Shown here piece by piece: positions 51,580-59,691 of a stretch of 64,000 nt of DNA. The translations under genes were made by a program, and so were the position numbers. Each line of letters begins with the position of its first letter. Positions within the stretch are counted from its first letter, which is position 1. The notes beneath the pieces were generated by a model. That model did not search any database. It worked only from the letters and a program-made list of their open reading frames with translations, and was not told the origin of the DNA. Source of the DNA: Palsa-601 sp963801185 (GTDB lineage Bacteria; Actinomycetota; Acidimicrobiia; Acidimicrobiales; Bog-793); contig CAWDDW010000002.1 of the NCBI GenBank assembly GCA_963801185.1, positions 186,001-250,000 on the forward strand. The letters are read 5' to 3'.

Positions 51580-54102
51580 TCATAAGCTCGCTTTGGCGAG
51601 CTGCGGTGCCACATCGGACGGTGTCTTGGTCTTGGTGGGATCGAGAATCCGGTACGCGAGCAGCTTCACACGGTCGGTCGCGAGGAACCACACGAGCGCA
51701 TAGCCCCACACGAACAGTGCCCGACCCCACCCGAGCGGCGTCATGAAGACCCCGTACACCGCCAGCAAGGTAGCCAGCGCCTCCGAGCCGGTCACGGCTA
51801 GCAACAAGATGTGAGCGGGGCGTATGGACCAGAACGGGCCGCGGGTGCGCGTCAGGTAGATCGTCAGCGATCCGGCCACAGACAGCATCAGGTACATCAG
51901 GGTCTGGAGATGCGGATGGTTGAGATGGAACACCTTGTCGCCAAGGTAGAAGAGGCCGAACGCGGCAACCGGGCCGACGACCCCCATCACCGTGGCCATC
52001 CCTATCACGAGGCGCATGTTCCAGGTCTCCGGCTGATCCTTGAAGTGGACGTTGTCATAGGCGATAGACAGGATCGAGCCGTCGTTGAGCAATGCCAGGA
52101 TCACGATCATCACTGCCGTCACGGGGAAGAAGTTGAAGATCAGGATCGCGAGCGTGACGAACAGCAGCACGCGAAGCGTCTCGGCGATGCGGTACATCGC
52201 ATAGCTGTTCATTCGCTGGACAATCTTCCGGCTCTCTTTGATGGCGTCGATGATCACCGACAGGCCGGGCGTCGTCAGCACCATGGAAGCCGCCGCCCGT
52301 GCCGCGTCGGTCGCGTCTGAGACGGCGATGCCGCAGTCGGCCTTCTTCAGTGCCGGGGCATCGTTCACCCCGTCACCCGTCATGCCGACGATGTGGCCCC
52401 GCTTTTGCAACACGTCAACGATGTGGAACTTGTGCTCGGGGAACACCTGGGCGAAGCCGTCAGCGTTCTCGATGGACTCAGCCGTCGCTGCCGTCTCTTC
52501 CCACTTCACGTCGCCCAGGCCAGCGGCATCGAGAATGTCCGTGCCCATCCCGAGTGTCTTGGCGGTTTCCTGGGCGATGGCCAGCGCATCGCCTGTGACC
52601 ATCTTCACCTCCACGCCCATCTGGAGCGCAGTAGCGATGGTTGCCTTGGCATCTTCCCGTGGCGGGTCGAAAAGCGGCAGCACGCCGACAAACTGCCATG
52701 GGCCTTCTCCTTCGGCTCGGGCCACGCCCAACGAGCGGAAGCCCCGTGCAGCGAAGTCGTTGACTGCCGTATCGACATTTGCCTTCACTTTGGATGCATT
52801 GGCCGACAGCTCCAGAACCACCTGCGGTGCGCCTTTCGTGACCTTGAACGACGTTCCATCAGCGCCCGTGACCGTCGCCTCTGTGCACTTGCTCACTGCA
52901 TCGAAGGGTTTGAAGTGGGCCACCTCATAGCCCTGCAACGCTTGATCGCTCTTCAGGCCACCAAGAACGGCCAGATCGATGGCGTCGGCATCGTCAGCGC
53001 GAGACGCCAGCGCTGCATTGAGGATGACTTGCTCGGCAGGGAGGCCGTTCACGGTGAAGGGCTCGCCGAGCGTCAGCTTGTTCTGGGTGAGGGTGCCGGT
53101 CTTGTCCGTACAGAGCACGTCTACGCCTGCCAGCTCCTCGATGGCCACCAACCGGCTCACGATCGCCTTCTTCGTGGCGAGCAGTCGCGCTCCAACCGCC
53201 ATCGTGACCGAGAGCACGGTCGGCATTGCCACGGGAATCGCTGCCACGGTGAGTACCAGGGCGAACTGCAACGTGTCGAGGATCGGGTCACCTCGGAGGA
53301 TCGAGACAACGGTAATCAACGTCACCAGCCCTGCTGCGAGGATGATCAGGAAAGTACCGATCTTCAGCACTGCCTGTTGGAAGTGACTGACCGTTAGCGC
53401 TTCCTGCACCAGCTCTGCCGTCTTGCCGAAGTAGGTCTTCGCACCTGTGGCGTAGACCATGGCCCCGATCTCACCCTGACGGATGATCGAAGCGGAGAAC
53501 ACCGTCTCCCCACCTGTGCGGGTGGCAGGCAGTGACTCTCCGGTCAGCGCTGACTGGTCCACCTCGATTGGGTCTCCGTCCAGCAAGCGTGCATCGGCAG
53601 GCACGATGTCGCCCAGGCGCAAACGGATGACGTCACCCGGAACCAGCTCACGCGACGGAGGGGTGATCCACTTGCCGTCACGAAGCACCCGTGCCTTGAT
53701 CGCCAGTTCGGCCTTGAGGGCTGCAATGGCTTTGCCTGCCTGGTGTTCTTCCCAGAACCCGATCCCCGCGTTGGCAAGCAACAGGACCAGGATGATCATG
53801 AAGTCCGGCCAGTGCCGGAGCACGCCGGACAGGATCACTGCAGCCTCGATCATCCAGGGGATGGGACCCCAGAAATAGGTGAGCAGCTGGAGGAGCGGGT
53901 TGACCTTCTTCTCTTCGATCTCGTTCGGCCCGTACTGGATCAGCCGCTTCTCCGCCTCTGCCTGCGTGAGACCCTCCGGTGACGACCCCAGCCGCCGCTC
54001 CACCTCCGGCAGAGGCAGCGATTTCAGATCGTCGCTCGCTTCGGGCATCGATCTCGGCTTCGAGTCGGGAGCCGCGGACGGGGCGCTGTCAGGTTCCATC
54101 AT
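51580..54102 (-). CDS. Plasma-membrane-type proton-efflux P-type ATPase (type IIIA)
   Basis: An 840-residue H+-exporting P-type ATPase. Motifs: LTQAEAEKRLIQYGPNEIEEKK, the actuator TGES (DQSALTGESLPA), the phosphorylated aspartate in CTDKTGTLTQNKL, PFDAVSKCTEATV, MVTGDALAIAQETAK and MTGDGVNDAPALKKADCGIAV. About ten hydrophobic segments are visible. The single conserved Asp of plasma-membrane H+-ATPases is represented in the AMYRIAETLRVLLF helix neighbourhood as Glu/Arg. Two adjacent ATGs at 54102/54099 follow GGAAG. It is divergent from a MarR gene that is directly joined to a ClC transporter, suggesting a common acid- or ion-stress module. Confidence 0.9.
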   Translation of the reverse strand: MMEPDSAPSAAPDSKPRSMPEASDDLKSLPLPEVERRLGSSPEGLTQAEAEKRLIQYGPNEIEEKKVNPLLQLLTYFWGPIPWMIEAAVILSGVLRHWPDFMIILVLLLANAGIGFWEEHQAGKAIAALKAELAIKARVLRDGKWITPPSRELVPGDVIRLRLGDIVPADARLLDGDPIEVDQSALTGESLPATRTGGETVFSASIIRQGEIGAMVYATGAKTYFGKTAELVQEALTVSHFQQAVLKIGTFLIILAAGLVTLITVVSILRGDPILDTLQFALVLTVAAIPVAMPTVLSVTMAVGARLLATKKAIVSRLVAIEELAGVDVLCTDKTGTLTQNKLTLGEPFTVNGLPAEQVILNAALASRADDADAIDLAVLGGLKSDQALQGYEVAHFKPFDAVSKCTEATVTGADGTSFKVTKGAPQVVLELSANASKVKANVDTAVNDFAARGFRSLGVARAEGEGPWQFVGVLPLFDPPREDAKATIATALQMGVEVKMVTGDALAIAQETAKTLGMGTDILDAAGLGDVKWEETAATAESIENADGFAQVFPEHKFHIVDVLQKRGHIVGMTGDGVNDAPALKKADCGIAVSDATDAARAAASMVLTTPGLSVIIDAIKESRKIVQRMNSYAMYRIAETLRVLLFVTLAILIFNFFPVTAVMIVILALLNDGSILSIAYDNVHFKDQPETWNMRLVIGMATVMGVVGPVAAFGLFYLGDKVFHLNHPHLQTLMYLMLSVAGSLTIYLTRTRGPFWSIRPAHILLLAVTGSEALATLLAVYGVFMTPLGWGRALFVWGYALVWFLATDRVKLLAYRILDPTKTKTPSDVAPQLAKASL

Positions 54103-54250
54103 TGCTATCTTCCGCCCTTTCTCGTGCCATACGCGTTGTGAATGCAGCGCCACCTGGTGCCACGCGAAGGTCCTTTCCGCTGCAGCGCGATCCTGGCCTC
54201 GCCCGCAGTTCGGCGGCATCTGGCCAGCTCCTCCGATGAGAACCCACGAA

Positions 54251-54286
54251 GTTAGTATATGTAATGATTAGTATATGAATGCTAAC
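54251..54286. promoter_or_regulatory. Probable MarR operator over the marR start
   Basis: GTTAG (54251-54255) and CTAAC (54282-54286) form an inverted pair. Between them TTAGTATATG occurs twice as a direct repeat (54252-54261 and 54268-54277, 16 bases apart). The second copy covers the marR ATG (54275). The stretch is AT-rich against a GC-rich background and offers -10-like TATACT elements on the minus strand toward the ATPase. MarR self-regulation of both divergent genes is inferred. Confidence 0.55.
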
Positions 54287-54763
54287 CGTTCGGGTCCGCC
54301 TGAGACGCTCGAGTCTGTGGTCGATGCCGTGCTGTCGGCCAGCCGTGTCCTCGTGGCGGTGGCGGCAAGGTCGCTGGCCGATGTCGGCGAGGAGGTCACC
54401 CTCACGCAGTACCGGACGCTCGTCGTGCTCGCGTCCCGTGGACCTCAGAACCTTGCCGGGCTCGCCGAGGCGGTAGGAGTGACGCCAGCAACAGCGACCC
54501 GGATGTGCGACCGCCTGGTGCGGAAGGGCCTCATTCGTCGGAGAGAAGAGCGAGGCGATCGACGACTCCTCCGGGTCGTGCTGACCGAGAAGGGCCGGGC
54601 ACTCGTCGATACCGTCACAGATCGTCGGCGTCGAGAGATCGAGCGCATGATGAGCGAGCTTCCCCCCGAGGAGCAGGTTGTTCTCATTCAGGCGCTCGGG
54701 CGGCTCTCTGCAGCTGCAGGCGAGGTGCCAGAGCAGGACTGGACAACTGGGTGGGGTCTCTAG
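54275..54763 (+). CDS. MarR-family transcriptional regulator
   Basis: A 162-residue winged-helix repressor. The core is LTQYRTLVVLASRGPQNLAGLAEAVGVTPATATRMCDRLVRKGLIRRREERGDRRLLRVVLTEKG, with the D-x-R wing motif. No ribosome site is seen before the ATG, which lies inside the operator-like repeats. Its stop codon directly abuts the ATG of the ClC gene. It probably controls itself, the ClC transporter and the divergent H+-ATPase. Confidence 0.9.
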   Translation: MNANRSGPPETLESVVDAVLSASRVLVAVAARSLADVGEEVTLTQYRTLVVLASRGPQNLAGLAEAVGVTPATATRMCDRLVRKGLIRRREERGDRRLLRVVLTEKGRALVDTVTDRRRREIERMMSELPPEEQVVLIQALGRLSAAAGEVPEQDWTTGWGL

Positions 54764-56836
54764 ATGATTCCCGACTTCCTTGCCCGAGCACCCCGGTGGC
54801 GACTGCGGCGTCGCTCGCTTCAGGCCCGAGCTGCTCGCTGGTTTGCATCGGCGCCCTATACACGCAAGTGGCTCGTGCTTGGCGTGCTCATCGGGATCAT
54901 CGCCGGTCTTGGTGCAGTTGTCTTCTACGAGGTCCTGCGCGCTGCAACGCATCTGTTCCTAGGGGTCATCGCCGGGTACGACGTTCCCACCCCGGTCGGC
55001 GAAGGAAGTCAGGTTGCCTCGGCGCGCTACGCCCGACCCTGGGCGATCCCGCTCGTGGCCTGCATCGGAGCACTCGCTGGAGCTGTCCTCGTCTGTGGAA
55101 TCGCTCCCGATGCCGAGGGCCATGGCACTGATGCTGCGATTGATGCCGTGCACCACAACCCTCGTGGCATCCGCCTCCGGACGGTGGTCGTCAAGATCGT
55201 TGCCTCTGCGCTTACCATCGGCTCTGGCGGCTCTGGAGGTAGAGAAGGGCCAACAGGCCAGATCAGTGCAGGCTTCGGGTCGTTCCTCGCCCGGCTCTTC
55301 GACCTCAGTCCCGCTGACGCTCGTATCGCAGTCGCAAGCGGGATCGGCTCGGGCATCGGCTCGATCTTCGGTGCTCCCCTCGGCGGTGCAGTCCTCGCAA
55401 CCGAAATCATGTACCGGGACGATTTCGAGGTGGAGGCACTCCTTCCCTCATTCATCGCCTCCATTGTCGGCTATGCCGTCTTCGGTTCCATCGAGGGCTT
55501 CAGCCCGCTCTTTGGTTACGTCGAGAACTACCGACTGACGAATGCCTCACAACTCATCTGGTTCGGCATCATCGGCATCCTCGGTGGATTAATTGGGCTG
55601 CTCTACGCCAAGGGCTTCTACGGGATCGCAGCTGGCTTTAGTCAGATTGCCATCCCTCGATGGGTCCGTCCAGCAATCGGTGGGCTGATCGTCGGTTGTA
55701 TCGCACTTGCCATCCCCGAAGTCCTCGGGACTGGCTATGGATGGATACAACAGGGCCTCGGAGTGCAGCTACTGCACATCCCGCTCTGGATCGTCCTTCT
55801 CCTCCCCTTCGCCCGCATAGTCACGACCGGACTCTCGATTGGCTCTGGCGGCTCAGGGGGCATCTTCGGGCCGGGCATGGTGATCGGTGCATTCGTGGGG
55901 GCTGCTGTCTGGCGCTTGCTGGAGCCAGTCGTCCCAAGCCTGGGTAGTGACCCAGCTCCGTATGTCATCGTCGGGATGATGGCTTGCTTCGGGAGCATCT
56001 CTCGAGCACCGCTCGCCGTCATGCTGATGGTCGCCGAGATGACGGGAACCCTCTCGTTGATCGTGCCTGCGATGGTGGCAGTCGGGCTTGCCACGCTCAT
56101 CGTCCGCAGGACAGACGACACCATCTACCGGAGCCAGCTCCGGAGTCGCGCAGAGTCCCCTGCCCACCGCATTCTGACGGGCCTTCCGTTGCTCGGCAGC
56201 ATTTCTGCCTCCCAGGCGATGGCAGCTCCACGCTGTGTGTTGGCAGAGTCCACCGACAGCGCAACTGCCGAAAGACAGATGGACGCAAGTGGTGTCGCGG
56301 CTGCACCGTTCATCGATTCCGACGGGCGCTATGTCGGCGTCGTGACGTTGGACACGCTGCGAAGCAGGAGCAAAGACACTACAGACGTCCCAAGGGTCGG
56401 AAGTCTTGTCGATGTGAGCTTCGCGCCGATCCACCAAGCTGTACACCTCGATGTCGTCCTCGACACACTGACCTCCACTCCGCAGACCTGGGCGGCTGTC
56501 GTCGATGATGAACGGCGAGTCATCGGCACGATTGCAACCTCGGACATTGTCCGGAGCTACCGCCGAACGCTGCAGGCCAGCCTTCGTCGTGCCTCCGAGT
56601 TGGGTGGGCCGAGCGGAATATTCGAAGTTATCGTTGCGGCGAACTCATCGATTGTCGGAGCATCGCTCCGCTCAGCGAGGATGCCACGCGGCGTGCTCGT
56701 CACTTCTATCGAGCGCGGCCGTGAGGTCATTCCACCCACCGGCGACACAGTGATCCGATCCGGCGACCGAATCATGGTGCTTGGCTCATCGGACGATCTC
56801 AGCCGACTCAAGCAGCTTGCATCGTCGACGTCGTAG
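54764..56836 (+). CDS. ClC-family chloride channel/antiporter with CBS and TrkA_C domains
   Basis: A 690-residue membrane protein. Residues ~35-450 form the ClC core with ~10-12 helices: GSGGSGGREGPTGQISAG carries the gating glutamate, GSGGSGGIFGPGMVIGAF the second half-site, and ATEIMYRDDFE the region of the internal proton glutamate. Two CBS motifs lie at ~480-600 (AAPFIDSDGRYVGVVTLDTL, AAVVDDERRVIGTIATSDIV). The last ~70 residues form a TrkA_C (RCK_C) domain (IVGASLRSARMPRGVLVTSIERG, GDRIMVLGS). The retained gating Glu favours a Cl-/H+ exchanger. It abuts marR and faces the H+-ATPase gene across the operator. Confidence 0.92.
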   Translation: MIPDFLARAPRWRLRRRSLQARAARWFASAPYTRKWLVLGVLIGIIAGLGAVVFYEVLRAATHLFLGVIAGYDVPTPVGEGSQVASARYARPWAIPLVACIGALAGAVLVCGIAPDAEGHGTDAAIDAVHHNPRGIRLRTVVVKIVASALTIGSGGSGGREGPTGQISAGFGSFLARLFDLSPADARIAVASGIGSGIGSIFGAPLGGAVLATEIMYRDDFEVEALLPSFIASIVGYAVFGSIEGFSPLFGYVENYRLTNASQLIWFGIIGILGGLIGLLYAKGFYGIAAGFSQIAIPRWVRPAIGGLIVGCIALAIPEVLGTGYGWIQQGLGVQLLHIPLWIVLLLPFARIVTTGLSIGSGGSGGIFGPGMVIGAFVGAAVWRLLEPVVPSLGSDPAPYVIVGMMACFGSISRAPLAVMLMVAEMTGTLSLIVPAMVAVGLATLIVRRTDDTIYRSQLRSRAESPAHRILTGLPLLGSISASQAMAAPRCVLAESTDSATAERQMDASGVAAAPFIDSDGRYVGVVTLDTLRSRSKDTTDVPRVGSLVDVSFAPIHQAVHLDVVLDTLTSTPQTWAAVVDDERRVIGTIATSDIVRSYRRTLQASLRRASELGGPSGIFEVIVAANSSIVGASLRSARMPRGVLVTSIERGREVIPPTGDTVIRSGDRIMVLGSSDDLSRLKQLASSTS

Positions 56837-56959
56837 CCGGATCACTTCACGAAACTCAGGTCCTTGAGGGCAGTTCGAAGTGAGTGGATCGACTTTCTGC
56901 AGACCCAACCGATTCGAGTCGTAATGACCGTCGGAGCCGAACCGCTCTAGCCGGGACGG

Positions 56960-57526
56960 TCAGCCCGCGTCGCCGGATGCGAAGCTGACCTCCGACGTGT
57001 CGACAGTCGCTCCGCGGCGCCCAGGTGCGTTCTGTTCCTGCCAATAGAGATTGGTGTGCGCGATCACCTTGTCCGGTGGCGGAGCGCCGTACTCGCTGAG
57101 GTCCTCCGTCGTATGTGCGTCGCCGACCAGGGTGACGTCGTAGCCCCGAACGAAGGCACCGTGGATGGTGGATCGGATGCACGCGTCGGTCTGGGCTCCC
57201 GTGACGACGAGTCGGCCCACCCCGCGTTCGGCGAGCAGCGCTTCGAGGTCCGTCCCCTCGAATGAGTCGCCGTAGCTCTTGTGGACCACAGGCTCCGAGT
57301 TGAGCCGAACCAGTTCCGGCACGTACTGCCAGCTCTCGCTGTCGCGGAGGAGTTGGTCGTCGGAGTGCTGTACCCAGACAATTGGAACGTCCTCGCTGCG
57401 AGCCTTGTCGACCAGGGCGTTAATGTTGGCGATAACGCCGTCGCGGTTATGGGCCTCGGCCACCACCGAGTTCTGGACGTCGATGACCAGCAACGCCGTC
57501 TTCGACCGATTGGGGAGGGAAGTCAT
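56960..57526 (-). CDS. Isochorismatase-family cysteine hydrolase
   Basis: A 188-residue single-domain hydrolase. The catalytic triad is visible as Asp in LLVIDVQN, Lys in VVHKSYGDSFEGT and Cys in VVTGAQTDACIRSTIHGAF, with the usual cis-peptide VTGAQT. The family includes nicotinamidases and N-carbamoyl hydrolases; the substrate is not clear from sequence. The gene stands alone on the minus strand. Confidence 0.92.
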   Translation of the reverse strand: MTSLPNRSKTALLVIDVQNSVVAEAHNRDGVIANINALVDKARSEDVPIVWVQHSDDQLLRDSESWQYVPELVRLNSEPVVHKSYGDSFEGTDLEALLAERGVGRLVVTGAQTDACIRSTIHGAFVRGYDVTLVGDAHTTEDLSEYGAPPPDKVIAHTNLYWQEQNAPGRRGATVDTSEVSFASGDAG

Positions 57527-57845
57527 CGGAGCCTCTCAGTTCTCGCAACGGACCAAATCAAGCCCCATAGTAAGTCGGGCCACCGCCGCCGGCGCGAGGC
57601 TCGTTTCCCCGGCGAACGTCGCCGCCATGTTGAACGGTGGTCGCGATGCGGGCGCTCTGAAGGCTGACGGGACGCCCAGATGCTCCAGGAGGCAACCAGT
57701 GCATCAGTCAGCCAGGCGGTGTCTGGACGAGGGCGCTCCGGTGGTGCAGGTTCTCGATCTGCGAGGGCAGTGAGCCGCTCCAGCCGCGGGACGACTTCCG
57801 CGACTGGTCCAGAGGAAGTGTCCGCCTCGACCTGGACTTTCTCAG
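57527..57845. other. Intergenic region without a supportable gene
   Basis: Between the hydrolase start and the tRNA-Arg 3' end I see only short frames with no recognisable content. It must contain the promoter of the hydrolase gene, but no clear -10/-35 pair stood out. Confidence 0.5.
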
Positions 57846-57919
57846 CGCGCTCGGAGGAACTCGAATCCCCAACCTTCTGATCCGTAGTCAGATGCTCTGT
57901 CCAATTGAGCTACGAGCGC
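57846..57919 (-). tRNA. tRNA-Arg (anticodon ACG)
   Basis: On the minus strand a full cloverleaf can be drawn. The acceptor stem is GCGCTCG/CGAGCGC (5' end at 57919), with GCTC/GAGC in the D arm and TCTGA/TCAGA in the anticodon stem with loop CTACGGA (ACG). A five-base variable loop (AGGTT) and a T arm with TTCGAGT loop follow. The discriminator is G and CCA is not encoded. ACG is read as ICG after deamination and decodes CGU, CGC and CGA. Confidence 0.95.
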
Positions 57920-57936
57920 TTGGAACGGGAATCGTC

Positions 57937-57964
57937 AGTGTATCGGGCCTTCGAGAAACGGTAA
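57937..57964 (-). promoter_or_regulatory. Possible promoter of tRNA-Arg
   Basis: On the minus strand TTACCG (57964-57959) and TACACT (57942-57937) are 16 bases apart, and the tRNA 5' end is ~18 bases after the -10 element. Spacing and distance suit a sigma-70 promoter; the hexamers match only partly. Confidence 0.4.
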
Positions 57965-58005
57965 CCCGCGGACAATCGTCCTAGTGGACACTCGCCGAGC
58001 ATGCC

Positions 58006-58633
58006 TCAGCCGCCACGTGCGAGGGGATTCGGCGTCGGTGGCGCGACGAGCGTGAGAGTGTTCCGGTCTACGTGGCTGTAGAGCTCCCCTGCGCCCCTCG
58101 ATTTGGAGCCGGGCATCCTCCTCGTAGGACCACCTGTCATCGGCTTCGATTGTGACACGAATGCGAAAGCTCACGGTGCGGAACGCCCGATCGAGAAACG
58201 GATTCGAGAGTATCCCGCACGCCTCCGATCCGGCCGAGGCGGTGAGCTCGAACTCCTTCGAGTCAGCGTCTGCTGGCCCTGATGCAAGCAGCACTTGGCC
58301 GCGCGGGATGGCGAGCGTCATGGTCACAGTTGTCGCTGCCGGCTCCCACAGCCAATAACCAACCTGGTCGTGGAAGGTCTCCACCTCCCCTGGCTGGACG
58401 ATGTGAGTGTGGTAGCGAAGGCCGTAGAACAGTTGAGGACCGTTGGTCTGGCGATCGATTGGTTGCAGCTCGTAGCGCTCGAAGAATGCGTCCTGTTGGG
58501 TCCCGCCGACGACTGGGTGCTCATCGGTGCCGGATCCCTCGAAGACGCCCGCCATGAGGCGAAGCGGACCCAGGTTGGCGAGCGTGTCAGGGTCACCATC
58601 GGGCTCGGTGTAGATGTCGCTGCCGTATATCAC
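58006..58633 (-). CDS. Nitrobindin/FABP-like beta-barrel (heme-binding family) protein, frameshifted near its end
   Basis: The N-terminal LANLGPLRLMAGVFEGSGTDEHP resembles the GTWxGxG start of nitrobindins, small ten-stranded barrels that bind heme or other ligands. It continues with LQPIDRQTNGPQLFYGLRYHTHI and EVETFHDQVGYWLWEPAATTVTMTLAIPRGQVLLASG, both family-like. An extra base at 58090 throws off the last strand. Removing it restores LYSHVDRNTLTLVAPPTPNP and a stop at 58006, giving ~208 residues; otherwise the frame runs to 57935 in arginine-rich nonsense. The conserved C-terminal His (in YSHVD) lies in the restored part. Confidence 0.78.
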
Positions 58634-58817
58634 CGCGATGGCCTCTCCGTTGGCTCGGCATGCACACTACGAGCCATGTCGGACCTACGGCACCAGTGGC
58701 GATCCGAGCCTGTGGTCGGTTCAAGGAGGCAGGTAGCACAGCTGAGTAAACTGTGCGCAGCTTGCCAAGGCCCTCAGTCGGCGAGCGAACCGATTGCCTG
58801 GGAGGCGCGCGGCATTC

Positions 58818-59687
58818 ATGATCTGCTCGAACTGTGGAGCGCCGCTCGCGCCTGACGCCGGGTTCTGTCGGGGCTGCGGCGCGATCCTCCGAGGCAAGGC
58901 TGCCAGTGCGGTGCCGATTCCTGCAGCCGTCACGCCGCCGCCGGCCGGCGCTTCCGCCGGCCCGGGCTCGACTTACCCGCCAACCACTACACCTGCCGGA
59001 GACCGAATGCCTCCGCCTCCGCCTCCTGCGCTGAGCGACGCCGGGTTCTGGGGGTCGCCGGCTCAGGCCGATGGGATGTTCCAGGGCCAGCAGATCGCCC
59101 CGCCGGCGCCTTCGCCAAACGGGCCGCCGGGGTCGCCACCGGGTTTGGTACAGGCCCCGCCTCCGGGATGGGCTGGCTTGGCTCACCTCGGGTCGGCTCG
59201 GGCGATGCAGCAAGTCCGCTATCGACAGCGCCTTCACATGCTGGACGTGCTCCAGTGCATCGCAGCAGCGGCGGTTCTCGGGTCGTTGTTCATGCCGTGG
59301 TATCAGCTCGGAATCTCGAGGGGCGGAGTTGGCGTAAATGTCTCCTACTCGGCCCTCAGCTCGCCTGCCGGAGGCTGGCGGTGGCTGATCCTCGTCGTGG
59401 CGGTCGTGATCCTTCTCGAGGGCATGATCGCGGTCGTTGCCAAAGTGTCCGAGACAGGGGCATGGCGTCATGCTGAGGTGCAGGCGGTGCTCGGAGTCGT
59501 CCTCGTCGGCCTCGTCATCGGTGCGTTCTTCGCGTCGCCATTTCCAGACTTCGCGTCGGTGGTCCAGATCCCGGGGCTCGACAGGAGTGTGGGACCCGGC
59601 GCGTACCTGGGCATCGTCTCGGCGGTCCTCGCGGGGTATGCCGGCATAGGGCGCTTCTTCGTGGCGCCGCCGCGCGATCTGCAGTGA
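58818..59687 (+). CDS. Zinc-ribbon membrane protein
   Basis: A 289-residue protein. It begins with a zinc ribbon (MICSNCGAPLAPDAGFCRGCGAIL; two CxxC pairs), followed by a Pro/Gly/Ala-rich linker (~35-130) and about four hydrophobic segments (VLQCIAAAAVLGSLFMPWY, WRWLILVVAVVILLEGMIAVV, AVLGVVLVGLVIGAFFA, GAYLGIVSAVLAGYAGI). A GGGAGG site precedes the ATG at 58818. The function is unknown. The next gene starts four bases later and also joins a membrane domain to a proline-rich region, so the pair probably acts together. Confidence 0.8.
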   Translation: MICSNCGAPLAPDAGFCRGCGAILRGKAASAVPIPAAVTPPPAGASAGPGSTYPPTTTPAGDRMPPPPPPALSDAGFWGSPAQADGMFQGQQIAPPAPSPNGPPGSPPGLVQAPPPGWAGLAHLGSARAMQQVRYRQRLHMLDVLQCIAAAAVLGSLFMPWYQLGISRGGVGVNVSYSALSSPAGGWRWLILVVAVVILLEGMIAVVAKVSETGAWRHAEVQAVLGVVLVGLVIGAFFASPFPDFASVVQIPGLDRSVGPGAYLGIVSAVLAGYAGIGRFFVAPPRDLQ

Positions 59688-59691
59688 TTTG

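Noticed and set aside
57935..58010. Arginine-rich C-terminus of the nitrobindin-like protein
   Set aside because: Removing one base at 58090 replaces it with the expected last strand and a stop at 58006.
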